NCBI RefSeq assembly: GCF_000931935.2
Contig: NZ_AZAC01000067.1
Span: 115,247 to 179,246 of the forward strand
Direction of reading: 5' to 3'
From: Dethiosulfatarculus sandiegensis
Lineage (GTDB): Bacteria > Desulfobacterota > Desulfarculia > Desulfarculales > Desulfarculaceae
DNA: 64,000 nt
A model generated the notes under the pieces. That model did no database searches. It was not told the origin of the DNA and saw nothing but the letters and a program-made list of their open reading frames with translations. This document shows positions 51,901 to 59,020 of this stretch, in pieces. The translations under genes and the position numbers were made by a program. Within the stretch, counting starts at the first letter, position 1; each line of letters opens with the position of its first letter.

Positions 51901-52025
51901 CCGCCTTAGCGAGGTGCGGCGGAAAGGTTGCAGGCAAGGGAGGGGCGGCCGAAATTTTGGGTCTGAAACCCACTACTTTGTATTCAAAACTCAATAAGTT
52001 GAATATTAATAAGAAATACCTGTAG
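48909..52025 (+). CDS. Large sigma-54 regulator: TPR-GAF-AAA+-Fis
   Basis: 1038 residues, about twice the usual size. An N-terminal winged-helix-like stretch (about 10-60) and a long helical TPR-like region (about 150-520, repeated paired helices such as LCKIYLRLGQIRKLHGNYQEAGQLFEEAWRLAL) precede a GAF domain (about 545-705). Then AAA+ (about 730-960; GETGVGKE near 758, GAFTGA, FLDDVDNL) and a C-terminal Fis helix-turn-helix (GAAEILGLKPTTLYSKLNKLNI). The N-terminal scaffold resembles that of MalT/STAND-type sensors but lacks an obvious NTPase there. It diverges from the corrinoid operon, which has a sigma-54 promoter, so it is the presumed activator. Confidence 0.9.
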   Translation: MQEKSDPANRAVEQRRILILCSLLPPPVSLDILIEVGGISPVAALSLAEELVKNGILTTSPENGVGYYQFKRAESTDRFLQGEDPALIRDIASSLIDLMAKGAFPEPNASLVIANAYFLSKLRVRDPEPVLRAADYCLKIGAREAAAIYYRMTLEAKTEKRPNDREKADWINSALGMLAATGHLIPLEKQEKILKEAREKARHINDLNSLCKIYLRLGQIRKLHGNYQEAGQLFEEAWRLALALEKPEIKKEAAFFTTDFLFWQGRVAAAVARYEEVIGNLEEFPSEEPVLRACATLGWCYGICGQTARGLGLLEAVRQKARSLGFPQAEMDANVMSLLTMIDADYFEEARAMVNEVFKHPEEELGNYRLWASYAAKGYLLFKKGDLPGCFYYQKKAYQKSREIGWPHHRGPYNFEYMEALEEAGMVHPEMNYDSELKRVVDWPDIYMQGVGFRFKARRMQKKGLGKSRVMECLLRSRNLLEKAGAGLELARTQVELAKIHLEQEEEKTAKRLLKKAWKVLAAVNEEIFPYELRPYLEAEPAEDRIIRVMTDLGVAVGTVLDRNNLLERVINLLMKLTLAGRGGFFVSGNEGEIRLVASRNLEQSLVESPVFTPGLDLVRKAFVSRQEPLEKFNSKGDALLGLTPGRGWSLCRRVSLQGQLLGVIYLDNTLVGMTPPAKVLTFLDLVLNHVALALDNARAYEEIHGLKEKLEDETRLYRTELQFADHDGRMVGNSAALGGVLEQVRKVAPTGTTVLIIGETGVGKELVARAIHKLGKQADGPFIPVDTASLDPGVVASELFGHEKGAFTGAARTRRGRFELADKGTLFLDDVDNLPLDVQAKLLRALQEKEFQRLGGNRLISSEFRLIAATNQDLEQLVQEGRFRSDLYFRLKVFPIVVPPLRKRREDIAVLANFFLKKLSSKMSRNIRGITKNDMQRLMNYPWPGNVRELKHVIERAVILSEGEMLLLPDLRGRAEVQAKNGEFLFLAEMERKHILAALARCGGKVAGKGGAAEILGLKPTTLYSKLNKLNINKKYL

Positions 52026-52095
52026 ATACGGGTAAAAGGGGTGTCTTGAATATAGTGGCTGGAGGAAACGGTAAATCATGGAACTTAAAAGAAGA

Positions 52096-52124
52096 CTGGC
52101 AAGGCCGGTCAAAGGCCTTGCCAG
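52096..52124. terminator. Two-way terminator between regulator and bamR-like genes
   Basis: Perfect 11-bp arms CTGGCAAGGCC / GGCCTTGCCAG, 7-nt loop, in the 115-bp gap between convergent genes. On the minus strand it is followed by a pyrimidine/T-rich stretch. Confidence 0.6.
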
Positions 52125-52140
52125 CCCTGAATGTTTCGGT

Positions 52141-52905
52141 TCAGCTTTCAGTCCACTCAGGTTTTCTTTTTTCCAAAAAGGCCTTTAACCCCTCTTCCGC
52201 ATCGCGGGTGGTCATCATTTCCTTGAGGTAGACCTTTTCAATGAACTCAAGGCTCTTGGCCTTGTCATCCAAAAGCCCACCCACGGCGGCCTTTTTGGTG
52301 AGCCGCATCACCAACCCGGAGAGCTTCATAAGCTTTTTCAGAAGTTTTTGGGTTGCCTCTTCCAGATCTTCTGGAGGAACCACCTGGTTGACCAGTCCGA
52401 TTTCCTTGGCCTCGGCCGCGCCTATGATGTCGCCGGTCAGGATCAGTTCCATGGCCTTTTTATAGCCAAGCTGCCTGGGGAAAACCATGGCCGCGATCGG
52501 CGGGAAGACTCCAACCTGGATCTCCGGTTGCCCCAGGGTTGCCTTTTCACTGGCCACCACCAGGTCGCAGTAGGCCACCACTTCGCAACCACCGCCCAAA
52601 GCCGCGCCCTGAACCTGGGCCACAGTGGGAACGCCCAAGGCCTCCATGCGGCGGAATATGCCGTGGAAAACCTCGATCATCTCGTTAACCTGATCCCCCA
52701 GGTGCTCACCCACATCAACGCCCGCGCTAAAGGCCTTGCCGGTTGCCTTGATCAAAAGAACCTTGACCGGCTGTTCGCCGATGGAATCCAAGGCCTGGTT
52801 CATCTCTTTCATCATGGCAATGTTCAGGACATTTAAGGGCGCACGGTCCAGGGTGAGGATGGCCAGGCCGTCATTAATCTCAAATTGAATGTGTTCATAG
52901 GCCAT
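52141..52905 (-). CDS. bamR: Enoyl-CoA hydratase family, likely dienoyl-CoA hydratase (BamR-like)
   Basis: 254 residues, crotonase fold. Oxyanion-hole segments are KAFSAGVDVGEHLGDQV (about 60-75) and QVQGAALGGGCEVVAYCDLVVASEKATLGQPEIQVGVFPP (about 100-140). In anaerobic aromatic degradation, cyclohexa-1,5-diene-1-carbonyl-CoA hydratase adds water to the benzoyl-CoA reductase product. The adjacent genes for the next two steps (dehydrogenase and ring hydrolase) support that role. By sequence alone a general enoyl-CoA hydratase is possible. Confidence 0.82.
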   Translation of the reverse strand: MAYEHIQFEINDGLAILTLDRAPLNVLNIAMMKEMNQALDSIGEQPVKVLLIKATGKAFSAGVDVGEHLGDQVNEMIEVFHGIFRRMEALGVPTVAQVQGAALGGGCEVVAYCDLVVASEKATLGQPEIQVGVFPPIAAMVFPRQLGYKKAMELILTGDIIGAAEAKEIGLVNQVVPPEDLEEATQKLLKKLMKLSGLVMRLTKKAAVGGLLDDKAKSLEFIEKVYLKEMMTTRDAEEGLKAFLEKRKPEWTES

Positions 52906-52943
52906 GGCATGAACTCCTTAGGTTTTTTCGCCTGAAATTTTAA

Positions 52944-52984
52944 AGGACGCAGACCCCTGTTCCGGGTCTGCGTCCTGGTTTTTT
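52944..52984. terminator. Strong hairpin between bamA and bamR
   Basis: Perfect 13-bp stem (arm AGGACGCAGACCC, 52944-52956 with 52964-52976), 7-nt loop. T runs are present on both sides: GGTTTTTT on the plus strand and TTTAAAATTT on the minus strand. It lies between two minus-strand genes, so it may set the bamA:bamR ratio or end the bamA message. Confidence 0.7.
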
Positions 52985-52995
52985 GGGCGTCTTGA

Positions 52996-54135
52996 TTATT
53001 TGGGTTTACCCAAAACAGCCTCAAACATGGCGTCATTGGCCTCGGCGCCTTCGGCAATAAGCTGGCGCATCTTGATGAAGTCAATGGTGTCTGTTCCGGT
53101 AATCTTCTTGGTGTTAAAGGCGCCAAAGCCCAGATAGGCCTCGTAGTTCATGTTGGCCATCAACCAGTGCCTGTTCGGCAGCTTGGCCTGATCCCAGAAG
53201 AATTTCTTTTTGGCGCGGATGCCGTCGATGCTCTTCATCACGCAGCCCGGGAACAGGTTGGCAAAGGTCCAGACGACTTTTCCAACTTCCTTGTCAAGGA
53301 GTTCGAAGCTCTTGTTTGCTTCCTTGATCTGGGCCCTGGCCGCCTTGATGGCGTCTCTGTCTTTTAAGTACTCGCCATAGACGACCTCACCGTCTTCGAT
53401 CCATTTGTCGGTGATGATCATGGGGTTTCTCACCCATTTGTCTCCGTCTTTGATTACCGGAACCACCTTGGAGATGAGGTTTTTGGCCTTCATCTTATAG
53501 GCGCTCCACATCTCGCAGGAGACGCAGTTCCACATGGCGTCTTCCATGTTCAGCATCCAGGGCAAGAAGTCCGTGGAACCGCCGTCCGGGGCCGAACCGT
53601 GGCGCGCGCCGGCCTGGCCAAAGATAGCCAGGTCACTGGCAAAGGCCAGGTCGCAGGCCATGCCGATTTCCTGACCGCCCGCCACCCTCATACCGTTGAC
53701 CCGGCAGAGTGTGGGTTTTTTGCACATCAGGATGGCGTCAACCATACCGTTGAAAAGGTCCATGTACTCGCCGTACTCGTTGGGGCGGCGGGAGTAGTAC
53801 TCGCTGTATTCCTTGGTGTTGCCGCCGGTGCAGAAGGCGTCAAAGCCGGTGGCTGTAAAGACCGCCGCCACCACCGAGCGGTCGCCGCTGGCCGCGCCAA
53901 AGCCCGCGATAACCCCCTTGACCATCTCTGTGGTGTAGGAGTTGTATTGCCTGGGGTTGTTGAGGCGGATTTCGGCCACATAAAGGCCGGGCACCTCTTC
54001 ACCCGACTTGGGGTTGGTCAGGGGTTTTTTGGTGTAGACTACGCAAGGGGCGTCGTCGTCAGAGCCCCAATACTGGTCGCCAAATAATTTGTGATCCCTC
54101 AATTCGTGATCGCGGGGAACCCAATCCAAGGACAT
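52996..54135 (-). CDS. bamA: 6-oxocyclohex-1-ene-1-carbonyl-CoA hydrolase (BamA/Oah)
   Basis: 379 residues, the usual length of this specialised crotonase-fold ring hydrolase. Recognised by MSLDWVPRDHELRDHKLFGDQYWG, EIRLNNPRQYNSYTTEMVKGVIAGF, FTATGFDAFCTGGNTKEYSEYYSRRPNEYGEYMDLFNGMVDAIL, and AGARHGSAPDGGSTDFLPWMLNMEDAMWNCVSCEMW, all typical of BamA. It opens the alicyclic ring to give 3-hydroxypimelyl-CoA. The gene is the accepted marker for anaerobic aromatic degradation through benzoyl-CoA. Confidence 0.96.
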   Translation of the reverse strand: MSLDWVPRDHELRDHKLFGDQYWGSDDDAPCVVYTKKPLTNPKSGEEVPGLYVAEIRLNNPRQYNSYTTEMVKGVIAGFGAASGDRSVVAAVFTATGFDAFCTGGNTKEYSEYYSRRPNEYGEYMDLFNGMVDAILMCKKPTLCRVNGMRVAGGQEIGMACDLAFASDLAIFGQAGARHGSAPDGGSTDFLPWMLNMEDAMWNCVSCEMWSAYKMKAKNLISKVVPVIKDGDKWVRNPMIITDKWIEDGEVVYGEYLKDRDAIKAARAQIKEANKSFELLDKEVGKVVWTFANLFPGCVMKSIDGIRAKKKFFWDQAKLPNRHWLMANMNYEAYLGFGAFNTKKITGTDTIDFIKMRQLIAEGAEANDAMFEAVLGKPK

Positions 54136-54216
54136 AGTCTCCTCCTTGCCTTCGAAAAAAGTTTGAACCTAAAAGGGGCCCAAGGCCCTTGCCCGGGCTC
54201 CGTTTATTTCCCGGTT

Positions 54217-55305
54217 TTAAAAGTCAGGCTCCAGAACCTGGCGTTTGTCGAATTTGCCTGCGTGCTGGTCCTCAAATACCTGCTCAATGGTGCTCATGGG
54301 TTTGGTTTCCAGGAAGGGTTCGATCTCCACCTTGCCTTCATGAACCATGGCGAGCACGTTGTTGTAATACTTGGGCAGGCAGCCCCAGGTGCCGATGATC
54401 TCGGCGTCAAAGGCCATAAGCTTGCTGAGCATGTATTTGTTGGGCTGCAAGCCAAAGCCCACCACCACCATCTTGCTGAGGAAGGAGATCAGGGAAAGGG
54501 CTATCTCCTGGCCTCCGCCGCTGCCGGTGCATTCAAAGATTTTCCAACCCACATTTTTGGGCACACCGGCCTGTTTGCAGATGCCCGCAAATTCGCCCTT
54601 GACCTCTTTGATGTCTTTGCCTTTGGAATTGATGATAAAGTCGGTGCCGTAGCTTAAGGCCCGGTCCAGTTTGGCCTGGTTTCTGGCAATACCAACCACC
54701 ACCTTGGCGCCCAGGGCCTTGGCGATCTGGGCCATGTAAACACCCACACCACCGGTTACGCCGGTTACCACCACCAGGTCGTCCTTTTTAAGGTCCGCCC
54801 GCATGGCCGCCTGATAGGGTGTGGTCGCGGCGTCGGCTATGACCGCGTAGTGACTCAAGGGGTGTTTAAGTTCGTCTAAGACGCACAGGTCACCGGACGG
54901 AACCGGGATATGGCTGCTGAAACCGCCGTAGACCCCTAGTGAGTTGCCGGGCATTTTTTGGGCCAGGCAGCGGTTTCCCCTCTCCTGGTCGCAGATAGGG
55001 CAGTTGTTGCAGGGCATAACCGCGGGGATGATCACGTTTTTACCGATATAATCGCTTTTGCCCGCCACAACCGTGCCTGCTATTTCGTGTCCCAGGGTGA
55101 GCGGCGGTTTATTGACCGTGGGCACGCCGTCGTAGAAAAATCCCAGGTCGGTGTGGCACACACCACAGCCGGCTATCTCAACCAGAACATCGTCTTCCGC
55201 CAGCTCCGGAACCGGTATGGTGGTTTTGGTAAGCTTTCCGGGATTTCCCCCCTTGCCCTGTTCCGTCATCTGCCAGGTGTTTATCACTTCGGGAATTCCA
55301 GCCAT
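54217..55305 (-). CDS. bamQ: 6-hydroxycyclohex-1-ene-1-carbonyl-CoA dehydrogenase (BamQ/Had)
   Basis: 362 residues, zinc-dependent medium-chain dehydrogenase. Catalytic zinc region GCGVCHTDLGFFYDG; GHEIAGTVV motif; structural zinc cysteines CNNCPICDQERGNRC; NAD-binding VTGVTGGVGVYMAQIAKALGAKVV. It oxidises the hydroxyl made by the dienoyl-CoA hydratase to the 6-oxo substrate of BamA, the next gene in the operon (81 bp apart). Context makes the specific call much stronger than the family alone. Confidence 0.9.
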   Translation of the reverse strand: MAGIPEVINTWQMTEQGKGGNPGKLTKTTIPVPELAEDDVLVEIAGCGVCHTDLGFFYDGVPTVNKPPLTLGHEIAGTVVAGKSDYIGKNVIIPAVMPCNNCPICDQERGNRCLAQKMPGNSLGVYGGFSSHIPVPSGDLCVLDELKHPLSHYAVIADAATTPYQAAMRADLKKDDLVVVTGVTGGVGVYMAQIAKALGAKVVVGIARNQAKLDRALSYGTDFIINSKGKDIKEVKGEFAGICKQAGVPKNVGWKIFECTGSGGGQEIALSLISFLSKMVVVGFGLQPNKYMLSKLMAFDAEIIGTWGCLPKYYNNVLAMVHEGKVEIEPFLETKPMSTIEQVFEDQHAGKFDKRQVLEPDF

Positions 55306-55370
55306 TTTTGTCCTCCCAGAAAAATTGTTGAGACGTCTTCCACCTTTTGCTCAAGAGGCAGAGCCGTCTG

Positions 55371-56123
55371 TTAGATCATGCCGTAACCACCGTCCACACA
55401 GATGAGTTGGCCGGTGATGTAATTGCCTTCATCCGAGGCCAGGAATTCAAAGGCCGGGGTGATATCCTCCGCCTCTGCAAAGCGTTTCAGTAAAATGCGG
55501 TTCATGTAGATTTCTTTTAATTTTTCATCGGTGCGAATTTTTTCGGTCATATCCGTGGCCACAATGCCCAGGCTGATCACATTACAGCAGACGTTAAAGC
55601 GGCTCATTTCACGGGCAATGGATTTGGTGAGGCTTATGACCCCGCCCTTGGCCGCTGAATAGTTGACCTGGCCTATGGTTCCAACCACCCCGGCCACGCT
55701 GGTGACGTTGATGATCTTGCCGCTTTTCTGTCCCTTGAATATGGGATGGGCGGCTTTACTCATGAGCCAGACGGCCTTGAGATGGATATCCAGGACCGCG
55801 TTCCACTGGTCGTTATCCATCTTGTGGAGCATGGCGGGACGGGTGAAGCCCGCGTTGTTGACCACAATGTCCAACCCACCAAGATCGTTGACACTGGCGT
55901 CCACCAGGGCCTTGCAGCCTTCGGCCCTGGCCACATCCGCCCTTATGGCCACTGCCTTTTGCCCCATATCCTGGATTTTTTTCACAACATCCATGGCCGG
56001 GCCTTCGGAGGAGGTGTAATTCACCACCACATCTGCTCCGGCCTTGCCGTAGGCCAGGGCCACGGCCGCGCCTACTCCCCTGGAAGAACCGGTTACTATG
56101 GCCTTTTTCCCTTGAAGGCGCAT
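55371..56123 (-). CDS. Short-chain dehydrogenase/reductase (FabG-like)
   Basis: 250 residues. Cofactor motif VTGSSRGVGAAVALAYGKAGADVVV, NNAG motif (VVNNAGFTRPAML), catalytic Ser in NVTSVAGVVG and YxxxK in NYSAAKGGVISLTKSIA. C-terminal ITGQLICVDGGYGM is typical of beta-ketoacyl reductases. First gene of the bam operon, about 65 bp upstream of bamQ. It may oxidise or reduce a ring or open-chain hydroxyacyl-CoA intermediate; substrate unknown. Confidence 0.88.
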   Translation of the reverse strand: MRLQGKKAIVTGSSRGVGAAVALAYGKAGADVVVNYTSSEGPAMDVVKKIQDMGQKAVAIRADVARAEGCKALVDASVNDLGGLDIVVNNAGFTRPAMLHKMDNDQWNAVLDIHLKAVWLMSKAAHPIFKGQKSGKIINVTSVAGVVGTIGQVNYSAAKGGVISLTKSIAREMSRFNVCCNVISLGIVATDMTEKIRTDEKLKEIYMNRILLKRFAEAEDITPAFEFLASDEGNYITGQLICVDGGYGMI

Positions 56124-56429
56124 GCATTACCTCCCCGTGCAATTGGTGACGCCAGAAAAAAATTTGCTTACGAAAAACCCCGCTGTTAGGGGCTTTATTA
56201 TTTCGGGAGTGATTATTAAGTGACTTTATAACTTTATTATAGCTACGTTGTAACTATTTCGCAGAAACAGCAGGGGAATGTCAAGGTAAAAAGCCATAAG
56301 GAACCGCTAGAGTCCATGGTTTATGAGGAGATAAGCTTCTGCATGTAGACTGTATTTTGCAACCACCTGTTTTTCATGACGGGCCTTTGGCGCTTTAACT
56401 TTTTTGTGCTTATGCGAGGATTAAGAGAA

Positions 56430-57335
56430 ATGGATTCCGGTTTCACTACACGGATACAAAAGGAGGCCTGCATTGGCTGCGGCCTTTGTACTGAGGTTTG
56501 TCCCAGTCGAGTGCTCTTTTTAGAAGCGGGCAAGGCCGAGGTTTTGGAGGCCGATTGCCTGGCCTGTGGTCACTGCGAGGCCGTGTGTCCTGAAAACGCA
56601 ATCAAGGCGGCAGGGCCCACTCCCTGGCTAAGGGGCTTTGCCGGGTTTGAGATTCCGGAAAGGCCTTTGCCCCCAGGTGAATTCGATGCGGGAAATTTGG
56701 TTGGCCTCATGCTTTCGCGAAGGTCTTGCCGCAATTTCCGGGACAAGGAGGTGGGTCAAGAGGTTCTGCAGGATTTGGCCGGTGTGGGGGTGACCGCACC
56801 TTCAGGCACCAACAGCCAGGCGCTCTGTTTCACAGTGCTTTCCACCCGACAAGCCGTGGTTGAATGGGCCGAGGGCATAGGGAATTTTTTCAGGCGGCTT
56901 AACCGGCTGGCCGGGAGGCCTGTTCTGCGTCTTTTACTTAAGGCCCTGGGTAGGCCTGAACTTCATAACTACTATCTCAACCATTACCAATCCGTACAGG
57001 GAGCCTTGGCCGAGTGGGAGCAAAAGGGGGTGGATCGCCTTTTTCACGGGGCTCCGGCGGTTATGATAGTAAGTTCTTCGAATAATGCCTCCTGCCCGGC
57101 CGAGGACGCCCTTTTGGCCAGCCAGAACATCCTTTTGGCTGCCCACAGTTTGGGCTTGGGAACCTGTTTGGTTGGTTTTGCCGTGGCTGCCATGAAAAAG
57201 GACCCTTCGTTGGCTCGGATGGTGGGAATCCCCACAGATGATACTGCCTACGCGGTGATTGCCCTGGGCTATCCCTCTGTTAAATACCTGCGCTTTACCA
57301 GTCGCAAAGAACCGTCGTTGCGCTTTAAAGCCTAG
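56430..57335 (+). CDS. Nitroreductase with N-terminal 2x[4Fe-4S] ferredoxin domain
   Basis: About 301 residues from the ATG at 56430 (GAGGA nine bases upstream). Ferredoxin motifs CIGCGLCTEVCP and CLACGHCEAVCP (about residues 13-50) feed electrons to an FMN nitroreductase domain (about 80-300; RRSCRNFRDKEV, APSGTNSQ, LGLGTCLVGF). Enzymes of this type reduce electron-poor or unsaturated organic substrates with ferredoxin electrons; the natural substrate is unknown. Diverges from the bam operon. Confidence 0.88.
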   Translation: MDSGFTTRIQKEACIGCGLCTEVCPSRVLFLEAGKAEVLEADCLACGHCEAVCPENAIKAAGPTPWLRGFAGFEIPERPLPPGEFDAGNLVGLMLSRRSCRNFRDKEVGQEVLQDLAGVGVTAPSGTNSQALCFTVLSTRQAVVEWAEGIGNFFRRLNRLAGRPVLRLLLKALGRPELHNYYLNHYQSVQGALAEWEQKGVDRLFHGAPAVMIVSSSNNASCPAEDALLASQNILLAAHSLGLGTCLVGFAVAAMKKDPSLARMVGIPTDDTAYAVIALGYPSVKYLRFTSRKEPSLRFKA

Positions 57336-57651
57336 CAGGCTGTTTGTCCCCCATTGATGTTCGGTAAAGGTGCACGGGGAAGCTGCCCGGTCTGGTGGCC
57401 GGGCGCATGAGCCGCCGGTACAATGAAAACAAGACGACCTGGATAAGCGATCAATTTTTAAAATATTCGAAAAGCGAGTAGGCTGGATCAGCGGCCTTGG
57501 CATATCCAAAGGGTGTGGTTTTGCGTTCCCAAAGGCCTTAAATGGACGGACAAAAGGGCAAAGGCCGCAACTGCCGCATTACTCGGGATTATTGGTGTTA
57601 TTTCGGGAGGAGACAAGTTGGAGCGCTGTAAGTTGATTTCGGGGCGTGACC
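57336..57651. other. Gap with a partial hairpin-1 relic
   Basis: 316 bp without a gene. Just past the nitroreductase stop, CAGGCTGTTTGTC (near 57337) matches part of hairpin 1 of the multi-hairpin family but without its second arm. Otherwise nothing recognised. Confidence 0.35.
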
Positions 57652-58269
57652 ATGTTTGAGGCGCTGAGCGCAGGCGCGCTTTTGGGCTTGGCCGCCGGGT
57701 TTTCGCCCGGCCCGCTGATGGTGCTGGTAATTAGCAGCACCCTGCGCTATTCCATGGCCGAAGGGCTCAAGGTGGGCATGGCTCCCTTGATCACCGATCT
57801 GCCCATTTTAGTGCTGAGTATTTACCTCATGGGCCAGGCCGCGGAATCCCACACCGCCCTGGGGGTGGTCTCCCTGGCGGGAGCGGTCTTTGTCTGCTAT
57901 CTGGGCTGGCAGACGCTCTCCGCCAAAGCGCTTGAGGAAGCGGTGTCAACCGAAGAGCCTCGCTCCTTTCGCAACGGGGCCCTGGCCAATTTCTTAAGCC
58001 CCCATCCCTATCTGTTCTGGTTCACCCTGGGCGCGCCGCTGGCTATTAAATTTTCCCTGGATTCCTGGACCGGCGGGGCAGGCTTTATCTTGAGCTTTTA
58101 TGTTTGTTTGATAGGCTCGAAAATTTTGACGGCCATATTGTTCGGCAAGGCCAGAAACCTGATAACCGGCAGGCCCTATCTCTACACCATGCGGGTGTTA
58201 GGCGCGCTTTTGATGGTTTTTGGCCTGCTTATGCTGAAAGAAGGCCTGGGTTACCTGAACCTGGTCTAG
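57652..58269 (+). CDS. LysE/RhtB-family exporter
   Basis: About 205 residues from the ATG at 57652; a GTG two codons earlier is also possible. Six predicted transmembrane segments, with the family signature near the N-terminus GLAAGFSPGPLMVLVISSTLRYSMAEGLKVGMAPLITDLP. LysE-type carriers export amino acids or related small molecules. No partner gene; probably transcribed alone. Confidence 0.87.
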   Translation: MFEALSAGALLGLAAGFSPGPLMVLVISSTLRYSMAEGLKVGMAPLITDLPILVLSIYLMGQAAESHTALGVVSLAGAVFVCYLGWQTLSAKALEEAVSTEEPRSFRNGALANFLSPHPYLFWFTLGAPLAIKFSLDSWTGGAGFILSFYVCLIGSKILTAILFGKARNLITGRPYLYTMRVLGALLMVFGLLMLKEGLGYLNLV

Positions 58270-58770
58270 CACAAGACCGGGCCGGTTCCCGTGGATATTC
58301 CGATGGCATTGATGGACCGTGTTGCGGCCTTTGGGGTTACGTAAACAACCAATAGACCAATAGCCTGGATTAGTCCGAGCCGCTTATTAGGGGCGTTGGC
58401 TTATCAAAATTTTCATTATTTTTTCTAAAGGGAAAATACAGCCTGACACAGTGCGGACAGGAGAGTTCCTTAACCTTGGGAAAATCGGTATTTTGCTGGA
58501 AAAGTGGACTCCGGGCCTTGCCGCAGACCATTTGCCTGTCTTGATCAAACTATGTAATCCCGCCACTAAAAATAAACTATGCATCATCCTTATTACTCGT
58601 GACACCCGCTAGTTTCCATAGGCGGCTTGAAGCATGGCCATGGGCGTGTCATAGTGATTAAACGATCTTTAGGCCCCTTGGGACCAATTAAGTCTTGCTT
58701 GCCAATTGTATTGGACCGGGTGAATGAATTGGGGGTTGAGCAAGGCTTAAGAGGTCGAATTTTGATCTGA
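58270..58770. other. Intergenic region, nothing recognised
   Basis: About 500 bp with only short, unsupported frames on both strands and no RNA gene recognised. It leads into the hairpin-rich element at 58771. Confidence 0.4.
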
Positions 58771-58930
58771 CAGGGTGTTTAAAAATCCGTCCCTGGCTTT
58801 TTAAACTTGCTCAAATCGCTTGCTTTTCAAGGCTGTGCGAAATGGCGGGCCACACCTGGGGTCACCGAAAATGCTTTAGCATTTTGGAGGTGTATTCATG
58901 GCCCGAATAACAGGGCGTTTTTGAACACCC
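58771..58930 (+). repeat. Multi-hairpin element, variant copy D
   Basis: Outer arms GGGTGTTTAAAAA (58773-58785) and TTTTTGAACACCC (58918-58930), one G.U-type mismatch, enclose a core built like that of copy C: GCGGGCC/GGCCCG (58845-58851 with 58900-58905) around an inner hairpin AAAATGC-TTTA-GCATTTT (58868-58885). The core stem matches C; the inner hairpin sequence is different but pairs fully. It lies in the 735-bp gap before the glycosyltransferase genes. Confidence 0.7.
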
Positions 58931-59020
58931 CGCTAAAGGTCAGGCCTTGGCCAAGCCTTTGAGGGGCGCACCTTAGAAAAAGTTTTTTCGGAAAACAATC
59001 CGGTAATGCAGGAGATGAAC

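Noticed and set aside
56178..56192. Short CCCC/GGGG hairpin upstream of the SDR gene as an attenuator
   Set aside because: The stem is only about four base pairs and the T run short; not enough to support a regulatory call.
58387..58605. 72-codon minus-strand open frame
   Set aside because: No ribosome binding site, no family resemblance and overlaps featureless intergenic sequence.
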